Counted from the stretch's first letter, positions 20,481 through 32,126 are shown. The stretch is DNA of 64,000 nucleotides from Echiichthys vipera (GCA_963691815.1 OY829660.1:604331-668330), one strand, 5' to 3'. Notes: generated by a model from the sequence alone, not told the origin. Numbers and translations: made by a program.

Positions 20481-23260
20481 TACAGTACAGACCAAAAGTT
20501 TGGACACACCTTCTCATTCAAAGAGTTTCCTTTCTTTTCAGGACTGTTGACGTTGTAGATTCACACTGAAGGCATCAAAACTATGAACACGTGGAAACAT
20601 GCACTTAACAAAAAAGGGTAAAACAACTGAAAATACGCCTTATTTTGTATTTTCTTCAAAGTAGCCACCTTTTTCTCTAATTACTGCTTTGCACACTCTG
20701 CATTCTCTTAATGAGCTTCAGGAGGTCGTCCCCTGAAATGGTTTTCAACAGTCTTGAAGGAGTTCCCAGAGATGCTTAACACTTGTTGTTCTAGAGAAGT
20801 GTCTGCTGCTAGAACTCTGTGTGGCATTGACCTGCTCTCTAATCTGAGCTGCTGTTAACCTGCAATTTCTGAGGCTGGTGACTCAGATAAACTTTTCCTC
20901 TGCAGCAGAGGTGACTCTTGGTCTTTCCTCTGCAGCAGAGGTGACTCCTGGTCTTCCTCTCCTCTGCAGCAGAGGTGACTCCTGGTCTTCCTCTCCTCTG
21001 CAGCAGAGGTGACTCCTGGTCTTCCTCTCCTCTGCAGCAGAGGTGACTCTTGGTCTTCCTCTGCAGCAGAGGTGACTCTTGGTCTTTCCTCTCCTCTGCA
21101 GCAGAGGTGACTCCTGGTCTTCCTTTCCTCTGCGGCAGAGGTGACTCCTGGTCTTCCTCTCCTCTGCAGCAGAGGTGACTCCTGGTCTACCTGTCCTCTG
21201 CAGCAGAGGTGACTCTTGGTCTTCCTTTCCTCTGCGGCAGAGGTGACTCCTGGTCTTCCTCTCCTCTGCAGCAGAGGTGACTCCTGGTCTTCCTCTCCTC
21301 TGCAGCAGAGGTGACTCTTGGTCTTCCTCTCCTCTGCAGCAGAGGTGACTCTTGGTCTCCTTTCCTCTGCGGCAGAGGTGACTCCTGGTCTTCCTCTCCT
21401 CTGCAGCAGAGGTGACTCTTGGTACTTCCTCTCCTCTGCGGCAGAGGTGACTCTTGGTCTTCCTCTCCTCTGTGGCAGAGGTGACTCCTGGTCTTCCTCT
21501 CCTCTGTGGCAGAGGTGACTCCTGGTCTTCCTCTCCTCTGCAGCAGAGGTGACTCTTGGTCTTCCTCTCCTCTGCAGCAGAGGTGACTCCTGGTCTTCCT
21601 CTCCTCTGCAGCAGAGGTGACTCTTGGTCTTCCTCTGCAGCAGAGGTGACTCTTGGTCTTCCTCTCCTCTGCAGCAGAGGTGACTCTTGGTCTTCCTCTC
21701 CTCTGCAGCAGAGGTGACTCCTGGTCTTCCTCTCCTCTGCAGCAGAGGTGACTCCTGGTCTACCTGTCCTCTGCAGCAGAGGTGACTCCTGGTCTTCCTT
21801 TCCTCTGCGGCAGAGGTGACTCCTGGTCTTCCTCTCCTCTGCAGCAGAGGTGACTCCTGGTCTTCCTCTCCTCTGCAGCAGAGGTGACTCTTGGTCTTCC
21901 TCTCCTCTGCAGCAGAGGTGACTCTTGGTCTTCCTCTCCTCTGCAGCAGAGGTGACTCTTGGTCTCCTCTCCTCTGTGGCAGAGGTGACTCTTGGTACTT
22001 CCTCTCCTCTGCGGCAGAGGTGACTCTTGGTCTTCCTCTCCTCTGCAGCAGAGGTGACTCTTGGTCTTCCTCTCCTCTGCAGCAGAGGTGACTCTTGGTC
22101 TTCCTCTCCTGTGTAGCAGAGGTGACTCCTGGTCTTCCTTTCCTCTGCAGCAGAGGTGACTCCTGGTACTTCCTCTCCTCTGCGGCAGAGGTGACTCTTG
22201 GTCTTCCTCTCCTCTGCAGCAGAGGTGACTCTTGGTCTTCCTCTCCTCTGCAGCAGAGGTGACTCTTGGTCTTCCTCTCCTGTGTAGCAGAGGTGACTCT
22301 TGGTCTTCCTTTCCTCTGTGGCAGAGGTGACTCCTGGTCTTCCTTTCCTCTGCAGCAGAGGTGACTCCTGGTCTTCCTTTCCTCTGCAGCAGAGGTGACT
22401 CTTGGTCTTTCTTTCCTCTGCAGCAGAGGTGACTCCTGGTCTTCCTTTCCTCTGCAGCAGAGGTGACTCTTGGTCTTCCTTTCCTCTGCAGCAGAGGTGA
22501 CTCCTGGTCTTCCTTTCCTCTGCAGCAGAGGTGACTCTTGGTCTTTCTTTCCTCTGCAGCAGAGGTGACTCTTGGTCTTCCTTTCCTCTGCAGCAGAGGT
22601 GACTCTTGGTCTTCCTTTCCTCTGTGGCAGAGGTGACTCTTGGTCTCCTTTCCTCTGCAGCAGAGGTGACTCCTGGTCTTCCTTTCCTCTGCAGCAGAGG
22701 TGACTCCTGGTCTTCCTCTCCTCTGCAGCAGAGGTGACTCTTGGTCTCCTTTCCTCTGTGGCAGAGGTGACTCCTGGTCTTCCTCTCCTGGGTCGGTCCT
22801 CATATGAGCCAGTTTCTTTGTAGCTCTTGATGGTTTTTGTGACTGCACTTGGGGACACTTTCAAAGTTTCCCAATTTTTGGACTGACTGATCTTCATTTC
22901 TTTAAGTAATGACGGCCACTCGTTTTTCTTTACTTAGAATTTGTATTTTGGCAAGAAAAAAGCAGCTAACAGTGTGTTCAGTGGGACTATCAGCTGTGTA
23001 TCCACCTGACTTCTGCACAACGCAACTGAAGGTCCCAACCCCATTTATGAGGCAAGAAATCCCACTTATTGAACCTGACAGGGCGCACCTGTGAAGTGGA
23101 AACCATTTCAGGTGACTGCATTCTCTTGACTTTTTTGTTAAGTGCATATTTCCACATGTGTTCTTTCATAGTTTTGATGCCTTCAGTGTGAATCTACGAC
23201 GTCAACAGTCCTGAAAAGAAGGAAACTCTTTGAATGAAAGGGTGTGTCCAAACTTTTCAA
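20481..23260 (-). mobile_element. Tc1-like transposon with a defective, repeat-swollen transposase
   Basis: Terminal inverted repeats of about 95-110 bp: the left begins ACAGTACAGACCAAAAGTTTGG (20482), and the right (23165-23258) is its diverged complement. The minus strand codes for the Tc1 N-terminal DNA-binding region (KISQSKNWETLKVSPSAVTK, then GSYEDRPRRGRP, 22897-22775). The frame then enters a 34-bp tandem repeat derived from the next codons (RPRVTSAAEE), and the far side resumes with VTSLRNCRLTAAQI-like sequence near 20880. The catalytic DDE part is absent, so it cannot move on its own. The 680-codon open frame is a repeat artefact. Confidence 0.85.
20885..22795. repeat. 34-bp minisatellite inside Tc1 transposase, about 55 copies
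   Basis: The unit is AGGTGACTCCTGGTCTTCCT then CTCCTCTGCAGCAG. A few units are shorter by about 10 bp. Most units hold the 15-bp dyad CCTCTGCAGCAGAGG. The period is not divisible by three, so the three frames rotate (GRPRVTSAAEE, TKSHLCCRG, DQESPLLQR) yet meet no stop. Confidence 0.95.
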
Positions 23261-23261
23261 A

Positions 23262-23610
23262 TCACTTAAAGCTGAAGCAGATTAGAAAAATTAGTTAAAC
23301 TCCAGAATGTGAAGTAGAGTGAGATCTGTTGTTGCAGCTCTGCGTCTCCTCTCTCTCTCTCTTTGGCCTGAGCCAATAGGAAAGCTCTCTGTCTCTGAAA
23401 TGACCTGTGATTGGCCAAAGTCTCTCGTCAAAGGCTGAAAACAGAACCAAGAGGAGACGCAGAAGTCTACTTTTCTCTCACAACACTTGAATTAAAGAAT
23501 GATGAAAGATTTTTAGACCAAATAGAAACTTCAACACAAAGTGAAGTCTTATTCTGCAGTGTTGACTAAATGATGACGATGTGATCAGTTTCCCTGAAAA
23601 ACACATCAGT
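23262..23610 (+). other. Upstream flank of E2
   Basis: Matches 36725-37070 in front of E3 (ATCACTTAAAGCTG..., CTCCAGAATGTGAAGTAGAG, TGATTGGCCAAAGTCTCTCG). It contains a CT-rich run and an ATTGGCC motif. No gene. Confidence 0.6.
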
Positions 23611-23807
23611 GACCTAAACATTCAAAATGAGCAAAAGCACATCATCTGGCCCCGCCCACTGACCTTTAACTCAGCCAATGAGATTGTTCCTGTCTCCAGA
23701 GCAGAAGTGTTTGAGGAACAACAATCAGCTTGATGTTGAGGAGAAGGGCTGTGCAGCAGAGAGGCGGTTTCCTGTTTTCATTCTACTGCAGTGGGAGAAC
23801 ATTGTTC

Positions 23808-24408
23808 ATGTGCCGTCTGTTTGGCTTCAACAACTCCAAAGACATGTTGCTTTACCTCTTTTTACTGTTCTCTCACTTTATAGGTGAGTGTTAGAACAGA
23901 GACCCAAGTGTCATTAACCTGCTGTATTAACCACAGATTCAGTTTACATTTCAGAACTACACTTTCATCTGTGTAAGGAAACCATTTAGAGGAGGACATT
24001 TGTTTTTTATGCATCTTAAAATGATTGATGATGAAGGAAAACCAGAACCTCTATTGAGTGTCTGGATGTTGGGATCTCTTGCAGACTGACTGACATGAAT
24101 AATACTCATTTTGCAGCCCTGGGTTCCATGAACAGCATAAAGCAGGAAAGTACTGAAGAACATGTTGCAGAGGGCAGAAACATCAACCTCAACTGTACAT
24201 ATGAGGGTGTTATCTACAGTATCCAGTGGTACCGACAATACCAGAGATCCAGACCAGAGTTCCTGCTCTACATCACAGAGGGAGGACAGATTCATCCAAC
24301 TGTTTCTGATTTCTCAGCTCACATCAACAAAACAACAAAACGTGTTGATCTGGAGATCATCTCAACTAAAGAGACAGACTCTGCTGTGTACTACTGTGCT
24401 GTGAGGCC
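23808..24408 (+). CDS. TRAV/TRDV V segment, family E copy 2 (E2)
   Basis: Leader to 23883 (ATG 23844, or in-frame 23808), 233-bp intron, V exon 24117-24408, RSS 24409-24447. The V domain peptide is the same as E1 (CDR1 region EGVIYS); nucleotide differences are few. Ends YYCAVR. The RSS spacer has the CTGTAC variant. D2 follows at 255 bp. Confidence 0.92.
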
Positions 24409-24662
24409 CACAGTGACAGGAAACACCAAAACTCTGTACAAAAACCTTTGGAGCAAAGACAACACAATACTCCACAACGTCCACCAGAGGGACTCACACA
24501 CTGTTAGACTCAGGGGCGACATCATCAAGTAGGCGGTGCACTACTTGTGCACTGTGTTCAACCATTGAGTGAATAATAAGTGGTGCTGTGAAGAGAACAA
24601 GTGTCAGAGTGAATGTTGAACATCAGCTAGTTTCTCCTGGTGATGGAAACCTGGTTGTAGAG

Positions 24663-25184
24663 ATGGAACATTGGCTGTGGATTATTCTTGCTGCTCTTTT
24701 CTTTGGTGAGACACAAACAACAACATGTTTCCTTCTTTTCTACAGATTTATGTAAAGTGGAGTTCAGAGCAGGAGTCTGTCTGTCTGTGTCCACAGAGGA
24801 ACACTGGACAGTTGACATTTCCACTGTTTTCTCCTCTCAGCCTCATGAACAATGTCGGTCTAACGGCTTCATGTTCTCTACTTTTTCAGGACTGATAGCT
24901 GGAGACAACATCTCTCCTGTAGAAGATGAAGTCAGTCAAAGAGAAGGAGAATCCGTCACACTCACATGTCAATATGAGACAAGTGCAAGCAGTCTTGAAC
25001 TTCACTGGTACAGACATCATTCTGACCTTCAGGCTCCTCAGTTTATACTCTGGAAAGGAGCGAGAGAGGACACGACTGAACATATTCCTGATGAGCGAAT
25101 CCAAAACATCAGAGACATCAACTGAACTGACCATAAAGAGACTAACCCTGGCAGACACAGCTCTCTACTACTGTGCTCTAGAAA
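24663..25184 (+). pseudogene. Family D copy 2 (D2), frameshifted V segment
   Basis: Leader 24663-24705 and V exon 24890-25184 are otherwise like D1, but five bases are missing between 25097 and 25098 (GATGAGCG|AATCC against GATGAGCGTTATGAATCC). The frame shifts in FR3 and stops at 25123-25125, before the second Cys. Leader, splice sites, first Cys, Trp and RSS (25185-25223) are intact, so it could still rearrange but not code for a full V domain. CDR1 region SASSLE; CDR2 region KGAREDTTEH. Confidence 0.92.
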
Positions 25185-25649
25185 CACAGTGATCCAAAGT
25201 GTAGAAGAGGCCGTACAAAAACCTGAACACAGATATGGGACTACTCTTCAAAGAGGAGGGAAGTGGGATTCACACCACAGCTTCATATCAGATGGATTCT
25301 GATGCTTCCTGTTTCATCAGAGTCACTGTGGTTACAGCTGCTAATGAAACACTGTGGGAGGATTCACATGAGCAGCAAATCCACATCACTCACAAACCAA
25401 CTGGATGATGCTTCAAACACCAGACACAATCACAACAAAGACATGGACCAAACTAACTCTCTCCATCAGCCCAGCACCCTGTGGGCCATGAGGCCACAAT
25501 GAGCTCCTTCATTGTTCACTTTGCTCTGAAACAGATGGAGATACTCCCCAAATACTCTGAAACACTCGGCTAAACAATGAAACCCTGAATCACTACAACA
25601 GTAGTTTATATCATCAGACATCAAAATCCACATAAAGACTAAGCAGACA

Positions 25650-26085
25650 CATATTGTCCTGATGTATATGAGGATGAGAGAACGAGGTAGGAGTAATCTC
25701 AGCCTGTTTGAAGTTCTGTCTGCTACTCCACCCTTTGTAGGGTCAGACAAACCTCAAGCTCCTCTTCCAACAACCTCTCTCTGTGAAAACGGCACACTAA
25801 CCTATTGTGCCTAACTGTCTCATGATCTCTCTGACATAAGGAAACAGGTTGCCGCTGCTCTCCCGGACCAGGCTGATAGTCAACTGCACACCCTCCAACC
25901 AGGCGACTTCGTGGTGCTGAAAGACTTCAGAAGGAAAAGCTGGAAACACAAGAGGTGGCAAGGCCCGTTCCAGATCCTTCTCACAACACACACAGCAGTG
26001 AAGGTCGCTGAGAGAGCAACCTGGATCCATGTGAGTCACTGCAAGAAAGTCCCAGCTCCAACTGAACCAGTGACAAGCTCCTAGA
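25650..26085 (+). mobile_element. Endogenous retrovirus remnant, integrase C-terminal part
   Basis: A translated stretch resembles the end of a retroviral pol: an RERGRSNLSLFEVL motif near 25675, then LQPGDFVVLKDFRR and KRWQGPFQILLTT and a WIHVSHCKKVP ending (25880-26060), as in the C-terminal domain of gamma/epsilon-type integrases. One in-frame stop lies near 25802, and there is no gag, protease or reverse transcriptase. A dead fragment. Confidence 0.72.
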
Positions 26086-27000
26086 GAATCACCGAGAGTG
26101 TCGTGACTGACATCGGTGACTAGCACACCTGTGACATCACGAGCACCAGTTGGCGTACGCAGCTACACTGCTCTCAACACATCTCTGCTACAGGGAGAAG
26201 ACATCGAGTGCAGACGACGTTGGATGTGATGTCCACACGAGAACACACACCACCTCTTCTATTACACACACCTGTCTCACAGACACCACAAGGAAGACAA
26301 TTCATTTTTAAAAAGACTATACCTGTTATGAATTAATGCAGTGTCAGGGCTGACAGTGTTATCCACACAGACCAAGGATCGCAGATTTACAGGTAATGGG
26401 CGGGTTTGCATCGATGACGTCGCCGACCTGAAGCATGGCACCAAACAGCTGGGACAAACAAAGTTTCGTGAGAGTAAACTAACTTGTGACTGGCAGCCCT
26501 ATGGACATACGGTGACCGACACAGGAGACGGAGAGATTTTATCACCTCAAGGCAACTCGGAGATGTGTTTGAGTTAAGAATCATGAGTTCCACTGCGGTG
26601 TATTTAATGAGTCGTGGCCGAGGGACTGCAAGCTGCTAGTATCCTAGCTCGGTTTGCTAATTCCATGACGGTGGCAGGAGGACGCCAGGAAGACCACAGC
26701 ACCGCGACGGAAAAAGTTTTTTGGATAGCAGTTTCAAGAACCAACAGAGATGGACCTGATGGAGGATCCACGGTAGGTTACTGCAACGTTACTTCAGTGG
26801 CAGGTGTCGTCGTCTGATGGGTTGTTGGTATAGAAAGTTGTCAGCGGCGATAAGCGTTAGACAGCCGTGACAAACGCATCAGAACCGAGCAGAACAGAAA
26901 TTGTGATCCCGAATTGATAATACTGATGTCTCTGGGTAGCCAACGTGTTTAGGTTGTTGTAGAGCATCGAATCCACAGAAAAGCATCGGTTAGGTCGGAG
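26086..27000. other. Unassigned stretch after the retroviral remnant
   Basis: Short open frames only (e.g. 26341-26577), without a domain I recognise. It may be more of the same retroviral insertion (env or LTR), but no motif supports that. From about 27000 the sequence matches the A4 upstream flank (18490 on). Confidence 0.4.
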
Positions 27001-27353
27001 ATGAGAAGTGCTTCTGATGTGATTAATGCTAAATAAACTAAATTTACCTGATTTTAGAAACATAACAGTTCTTTCTTCTGCTTACAAACATTCAAAAGGT
27101 TTTCCATCCTTAAAAGCACGACAGCTTCATTTCTCTCTTTACTAAAGATCACCAACAACAAGAAAACAGCCTCCCACCTTCTGCATGAACTAAACACTGT
27201 TCACCTGTTTACCAGAAGAAGAGGAAACACAGATGTGAGAGGAGACGGAGAGACTCAGGGAGGAGCTCAACTGTTACTGAACTATAGAAGAGAGAGGAAC
27301 TTCTATATTCAACAGAGTTCAACACACAAACATCAACATCACCTTTATCCAAC

Positions 27354-27802
27354 ATGCTGTCACTGCATCATTGTGTGTTTCCTCTGGTCCTTTACGTTCT
27401 AACAGGTATGTTGGATTATGCAGCCTGAAAAGGTTTAATTCCAATATAATGTGAATCATTTATGAGTCTTTTACAACATGATATATCTGAGTGATCTCTT
27501 CCTTTAGGTGTCAGCTGTGAAGAACTCACTCCATCAAAGAAAGAAGAGTCCAGTTTAGAAGGCAGCCCTGTTACTCTGTCCTACACTTACTCCAAACAAG
27601 CAACTGCTGCTGATTATTTCTTCTGGTATCGACAATATCCAGGAAAACCACCAGAGTTCATCATCTCTCATCTAGCAACAGGAGCAGTAATCAGAAATCC
27701 AAACCCATCACTGGAGATTAAAGTGGATCAAAACCAAATCAACATGAGCATCTCCTCTGCTGCAGTGACAGACTCTGCTGTGTACTACTGTGCTGTGAGG
27801 CC
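27354..27802 (+). CDS. TRAV/TRDV V segment, family A copy 5 (A5)
   Basis: Leader 27354-27405, 102-bp intron, V exon 27508-27802, RSS 27803-27841. CDR1 region KQATAADYFF, CDR2 region HLATGAVIRNPNPSL, FR3 KVDQNQ, end YYCAVR. Tyr at the first Cys site. The conserved 3' flank past the RSS has lost one base (CCACACGTCC for CCACAACGTCC), which breaks the read-through frame. This does not affect the V exon. Confidence 0.92.
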
Positions 27803-28055
27803 CACAGTGACAGGAAACACCAAAACTCTGCACAAAAACCTTTGGAGCAAAGACAACACAATACTCCACACGTCCACCAGAGGGACTCACACACTGTTAG
27901 ACTCAGGGGCGACATCATCAAGTAGGCGGTGCACTACTTGTGCACTGTGTTCAACCATTGAGTGAATAATAAGTGGTGCTGTGAAGAGAACAAGTGTCAG
28001 AGTGAATGTTGAACATCAGCTAGTTTCTCCTGGTGATGGAAACCTGGTTGTAGAG

Positions 28056-28703
28056 ATGGAACATTGGCTGTGGATTATTCTTGCTGCTCTTTTCTTTGGT
28101 GAGACACAAACAACAACATGTTTCCTGTCTCAACACTTTTCACAAGTAACTGAGCTGTGAGAGCTTTTAATGTTCATCACAGAGAAAAGAGAAACAGGTC
28201 ATTGATAGTTTAGTCTTTTATCTTCTAAAGAACTTGTTCTGTGGTTAAATCTGACATCAGACAGCAGTCAGTGTAAATCCAGACTCTTCTAAATGTGTCT
28301 GACTCTCTGGCTAGGAAACTCTTTAGAGCGACTGATTGTTCTCCTTTAATCAATCATCTTTATTGATTCATCTCTTCCTCTGCATGTTCTCTTCTTCCCC
28401 AGAGTGTAAAGGACAAGACACAGTGATCCAGAGAACAGGAGTTATCATTGCTGCTGAAGGAGACACAGTTACACTTGACTGTACATTTAAGACCAGTGAC
28501 GCATATCCAGCTTTGTTCTGGTACAAACAACAAGTAAATGATTTCCCAAAGTTTATGCTGAGGCGTTACTCAACAACTGAAGAAAATGCTCCAGAGTTCA
28601 AAGAAGACAGATTTGATGCAACACTCAACAAGACATCAGTTCCTCTGAAGATAAAGAAGCTTCAGCTGTCTGACTCTGCTGTGTACTACTGTGCTCTGCA
28701 GCC
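28056..28703 (+). CDS. TRAV/TRDV V segment, family C copy 2 (C2)
   Basis: Leader 28056-28098, 304-bp intron, V exon 28403-28703, RSS 28704-28742. CDR1 region TSDAYPA; CDR2/FR3 RRYSTTEENAPEFKEDRFDA with one codon more than C1. Ends YYCALQ. All key residues present. It lies 254 bp after A5. Confidence 0.92.
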
Positions 28704-28848
28704 CACAGTGACAGGAAACACCACAACTCTGCACAAAAACCTTTGGAGCAAAGACAACACAATACTCCACAACGTCCACCAGAGGGACTCACACACTGTT
28801 AGACTTTGAGATCATCACACAACAAATTCTCAACCAACATCAGAGGCA

Positions 28849-29848
28849 CCTGCTGAGAAAGCACATGCAGAGACGGCCTGTTCAGCTGGACGTCTGCTAG
28901 CTTAGCTCCTCTTTAAGGTGTTATGTTGGACGCATGATCATCTGAAGTGTCCTCCACATAGACACCAATGTATTAGAATCCTATAAGAACGCCCTGTTCT
29001 TGTGTTCTGCGCGCCATAACCTCACATTTGCCTGTGCACGTGTTAGCGGGTGACGCCCTGCAGTGACCCAGTAAATAAAAGCTTGTAGGTGAAACCGGCA
29101 TCCCAAAGATGATTGTTCATTTCTGGATTAACGTGAACGTTCAGTTTGATTATGAGAAGGCCTCAGCCGGCTCAGACAAAGGGGGAAAGATTAGACCTGA
29201 AAGCCTGGGAGCCTTTGTCCCTGAATGCATGGTCACAGAAAAAGCCTGCCTCTCCCCCACAGGTCACAGCCAGGTGTGAATTCTCGAAGGGACCCCCAAA
29301 CTGTTAGTTCATTGGCTGACCTGACCTCTAGTGATGTCATCATCAGTGTCCATAAAACTGTACGACACCCAATTCCTCTCTCTCTTGGCCTCTCTTCCTT
29401 CGAATCCACACTTAACTCGACGCTCCCCTGCTGGATCGAGGGACCAGCTGCCCGCTGTCCCTAGGCCCTGAACCTGGCCTATGGAGTAGGATCACCAGCC
29501 AGGTGAACCAACCGGATACCAACTCAACTGAGCAGAACAAAGAGCGATCTGAGTCCTCTTTTGCCTACGAGCAACAACCAAGACAAGAACCTTCCTTCAA
29601 CCAGCTTCCTTTGCAAGGACCAGCCACTGGCATCAAGCAACGCAACTTATCTCCCATCTCATGGACTGGTCACTAATCACCAACTGGGCATTACTACGTG
29701 TTATTGGACTTTATGAACGGCGAGATAGAACTGTGCATCGAGGTCTCAAGAAGTTCTGTCCAAAGAAGAAGATTTCTCGTTGTGCAGCAAAAGAACCAGT
29801 GGAAACAGTAAAATCCTGACCAGGCTGGAAAAGTTTCCACCACAACTG
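28849..29848. mobile_element. 1.0-kb unclassified element, copy 1
   Basis: Flanked by direct repeats AACCAACATCAGAGGCA (28832-28848 and 29849-29865). V flanks without the element (e.g. near 20385 and 45896) show this 17-mer once, so it is a target duplication. Inside are AATAAA near 29075, a TATA-like CATAAAACTGTACGAC near 29350 and CT-rich DNA. No recognised coding domain. Copies lie at 32281, 47478 and 59966. Confidence 0.65.
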
Positions 29849-30050
29849 AACCAACATCAGAGGCATCCACCAAAGCTCTTCTTTCTCTCCACTGTTGTTT
29901 TATCTTTGAATCTCAAATCAAAAATACAGATGTGAGAGGAGACGGAGAGACTCAGGGAGGAGCTCAACTGTTACTGAACTATAGAAGAGAGAGGAACTTC
30001 TATATTCAACAGAGTTCAACACACAAACATCAACATCACCTTTATCCAAC

Positions 30051-30496
30051 ATGCTGTCACTGCATCATTGTGTGTTTCCTCTGGTTCTTTACGTTCTAAC
30101 AGGTATGTTGGATTATGCAGCCTGAAAAGGTTTAATTCCAATATAATGTGAATCATTTATGAGTCTTTTACAACATGATATATCTGAGTGATCTCTTCCT
30201 TTAGGTGTCAGCTGTGAAGAACTCACTCCATCAAAGAAAGAAGAGTCCAGTTTAGAAGGCAGCCCTGTGACTCTGTCCTACACTTACTCCAAACTTTCAT
30301 CTGGTGATTATTTCTTCTGGTATCGACAATATCCAGGAAAACCACCAGAGTTTCTCATCTCACACTCTGCTTCAGGAACAGTAATAAATTTTAAAATCTC
30401 TGGACTGAAGATTAAAGTGGATCAAAACCAAATCAACATGAGCATCTCCTCTGCTGCAGTGACTGACTCTGCTGTGTACTACTGTGCTGTGAGGCC
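30051..30496 (+). CDS. TRAV/TRDV V segment, family A copy 6 (A6)
   Basis: Leader 30051-30102, intron 102 bp, V exon 30205-30496 (one codon shorter), RSS 30497-30535. CDR1 region KLSSGDYFF, FR2 FLISH instead of FIISH, CDR2 region HSASGTVINFKISGL, FR3 KVDQNQ, end YYCAVR. Tyr at the first Cys site. Intact. Confidence 0.92.
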
Positions 30497-30750
30497 CACA
30501 GTGACAGGAAACACCACAACTCTGTACAAAAACCTTTGGAGCAAAGACAACACAATACTCCACAACGTCCACCAGAGGGACTCACACACTGTTAGACTCA
30601 GGGGCGACATCATCAAGTAGGCGGTGCACTACTTGTGCACTGTGTTCAACCATTGAGTGAATAATAAGTGTTGCTGTGAAGAGAACAAGTGTCAGAGTGA
30701 ATGTTGAACATCAGCTAGTTTCTCCTGGTGATGGAAACCTGGTTGTAGAG

Positions 30751-31398
30751 ATGGAACATTGGCTGTGGATTATTCTTGCTGCTCTTTTCTTTGGTGAGAC
30801 ACAAACAACAACATGTTTCCTGTCTCAACACTTTTCACAAGTAACTGAGCTGTGAGAGCTTTTAATGTTCATCACAGAGAAAAGAGAAACAGGTCATTGA
30901 TAGTTTAGTCTTTTATCTTCTAAAGAACTTGTTCTGTGGTTAAATCTGACATCAGACAGCAGTCAGTGTAAATCCAGACTCTTCTAAATGTGTCTGACTC
31001 TCTGGCTAGGAATCTCTTTAGAGCGACTGATTGTTCTCCTTTAACCAATCATCTTTATTGATTCATCTCTTCCTCTGCATGTTCTCTTCTTCCCCAGAGT
31101 GTAAAGGACAAGACACAGTGATCCAGAGAACAGGAGTTATCATTGCTGCTGAAGGAGACACAGTTACACTTGACTGTACATTTAAGACCAGTGGCACATA
31201 TCCAGCTTTGTTCTGGTACAAACAACAAGTAAATGATTTCCCAAAGTTTATGCTGAGGCGTTTCTCAACAACTGAAGAAAATGCTCCAGAGTTCAAGGAA
31301 GACAGATTTGATGCAACACTCAACAAGACATCAGTTCCTCTGAAGATAAAGAAGCTTCAGCTGTCTGACTCTGCTGTGTACTACTGTGCTGTGAGGCC
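30751..31398 (+). CDS. TRAV/TRDV V segment, family C copy 3 (C3)
   Basis: Leader 30751-30793, 304-bp intron, V exon 31098-31398, RSS 31399-31437. CDR1 region TSGTYPA; RRFSTTEENAPEFKEDRF; ends YYCAVR, unlike C1 and C2 (ALQ). The stretch from GAAAATGCTCCAGAGTTCAA through the start of FR3 matches B3, 0.7 kb downstream, exactly. Intact. Confidence 0.92.
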
Positions 31399-31683
31399 CA
31401 CAGTGACAGGAAACACCACAACTCTGCACAAAAACCTTTGGAGCAAAGACAACACAATACTCCACAACGTCCACCAGAGGGACTCACACACTGTTAACCT
31501 TCAGAGTCTTTCATGATCCAGTCTGGATGAGACTCAGTTGTGATGCAGACTTTCAGAAATGAGACTAGTTTGACACGAGTCTCCTCCTTCTAGTCCACAA
31601 ACGTCGTGTTGATGAAGACTAAAGAGAGAGAGCACAGCCTTCTTTATACTCGCTGTAGCTCAGAGTTCATCAACACTGCAGAT

Positions 31684-32126
31684 ATGACGCCTCTGTTCAT
31701 CTCAGTGTTGCTGGCTGCTGTGAGCCTTGGTATGAACACAACTCTATTTCTTTGATATCAATACAACATTCACATGATTCTTTAACAACACACTGACACT
31801 GTTTGTTGCTGTTTTACAGAATGCAGAGCACAAAAAGACAACGTGCTGCAACCAAAAGGAGATGTGACTGCTGCTGAAGGAGAGACAGGAACACTCGACT
31901 GCACATTTGAGACGACTGCTTCAAATCACTATTTGTTCTGGTACAAACAAGAACAAAATGGATTTCCTGTGTATATTTTACGACGTGATCCTTTCACATC
32001 AGGAGAAAATGCTCCAGAGTTCAAGGAAGACAGATTTGATGCAACACTCAACAAGACATCAGTTCCTCTGAAGATAAAGAAGCTTCAGCTGTCTGACTCT
32101 GCTGTGTACTACTGTGCTCTGCAGCC
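31684..32126 (+). CDS. TRAV/TRDV V segment, family B copy 3 (B3), B/C chimera
   Basis: Leader 31684-31729, 90-bp intron, V exon 31820-32126 (307 bp, longer than other B copies), RSS 32127-32165. The 5' half is family B (NVLQPKGDVTAAEGETGTLD). CDR1 region TTASNHY and CDR2 region RRDPFTSG are unique, and ENAPEFKEDRFDATLNK is family C sequence. Ends YYCALQ. Cys, Trp, Cys intact. It probably arose by conversion or crossing-over with a C-type neighbour such as C3. Confidence 0.92.

Noticed and set aside
20855..22897. A 680-codon minus-strand open frame
   Set aside because: It is a read through about 55 copies of a stop-free 34-mer after a short Tc1 transposase N-terminus; the frame rotates with each unit and encodes no protein family.
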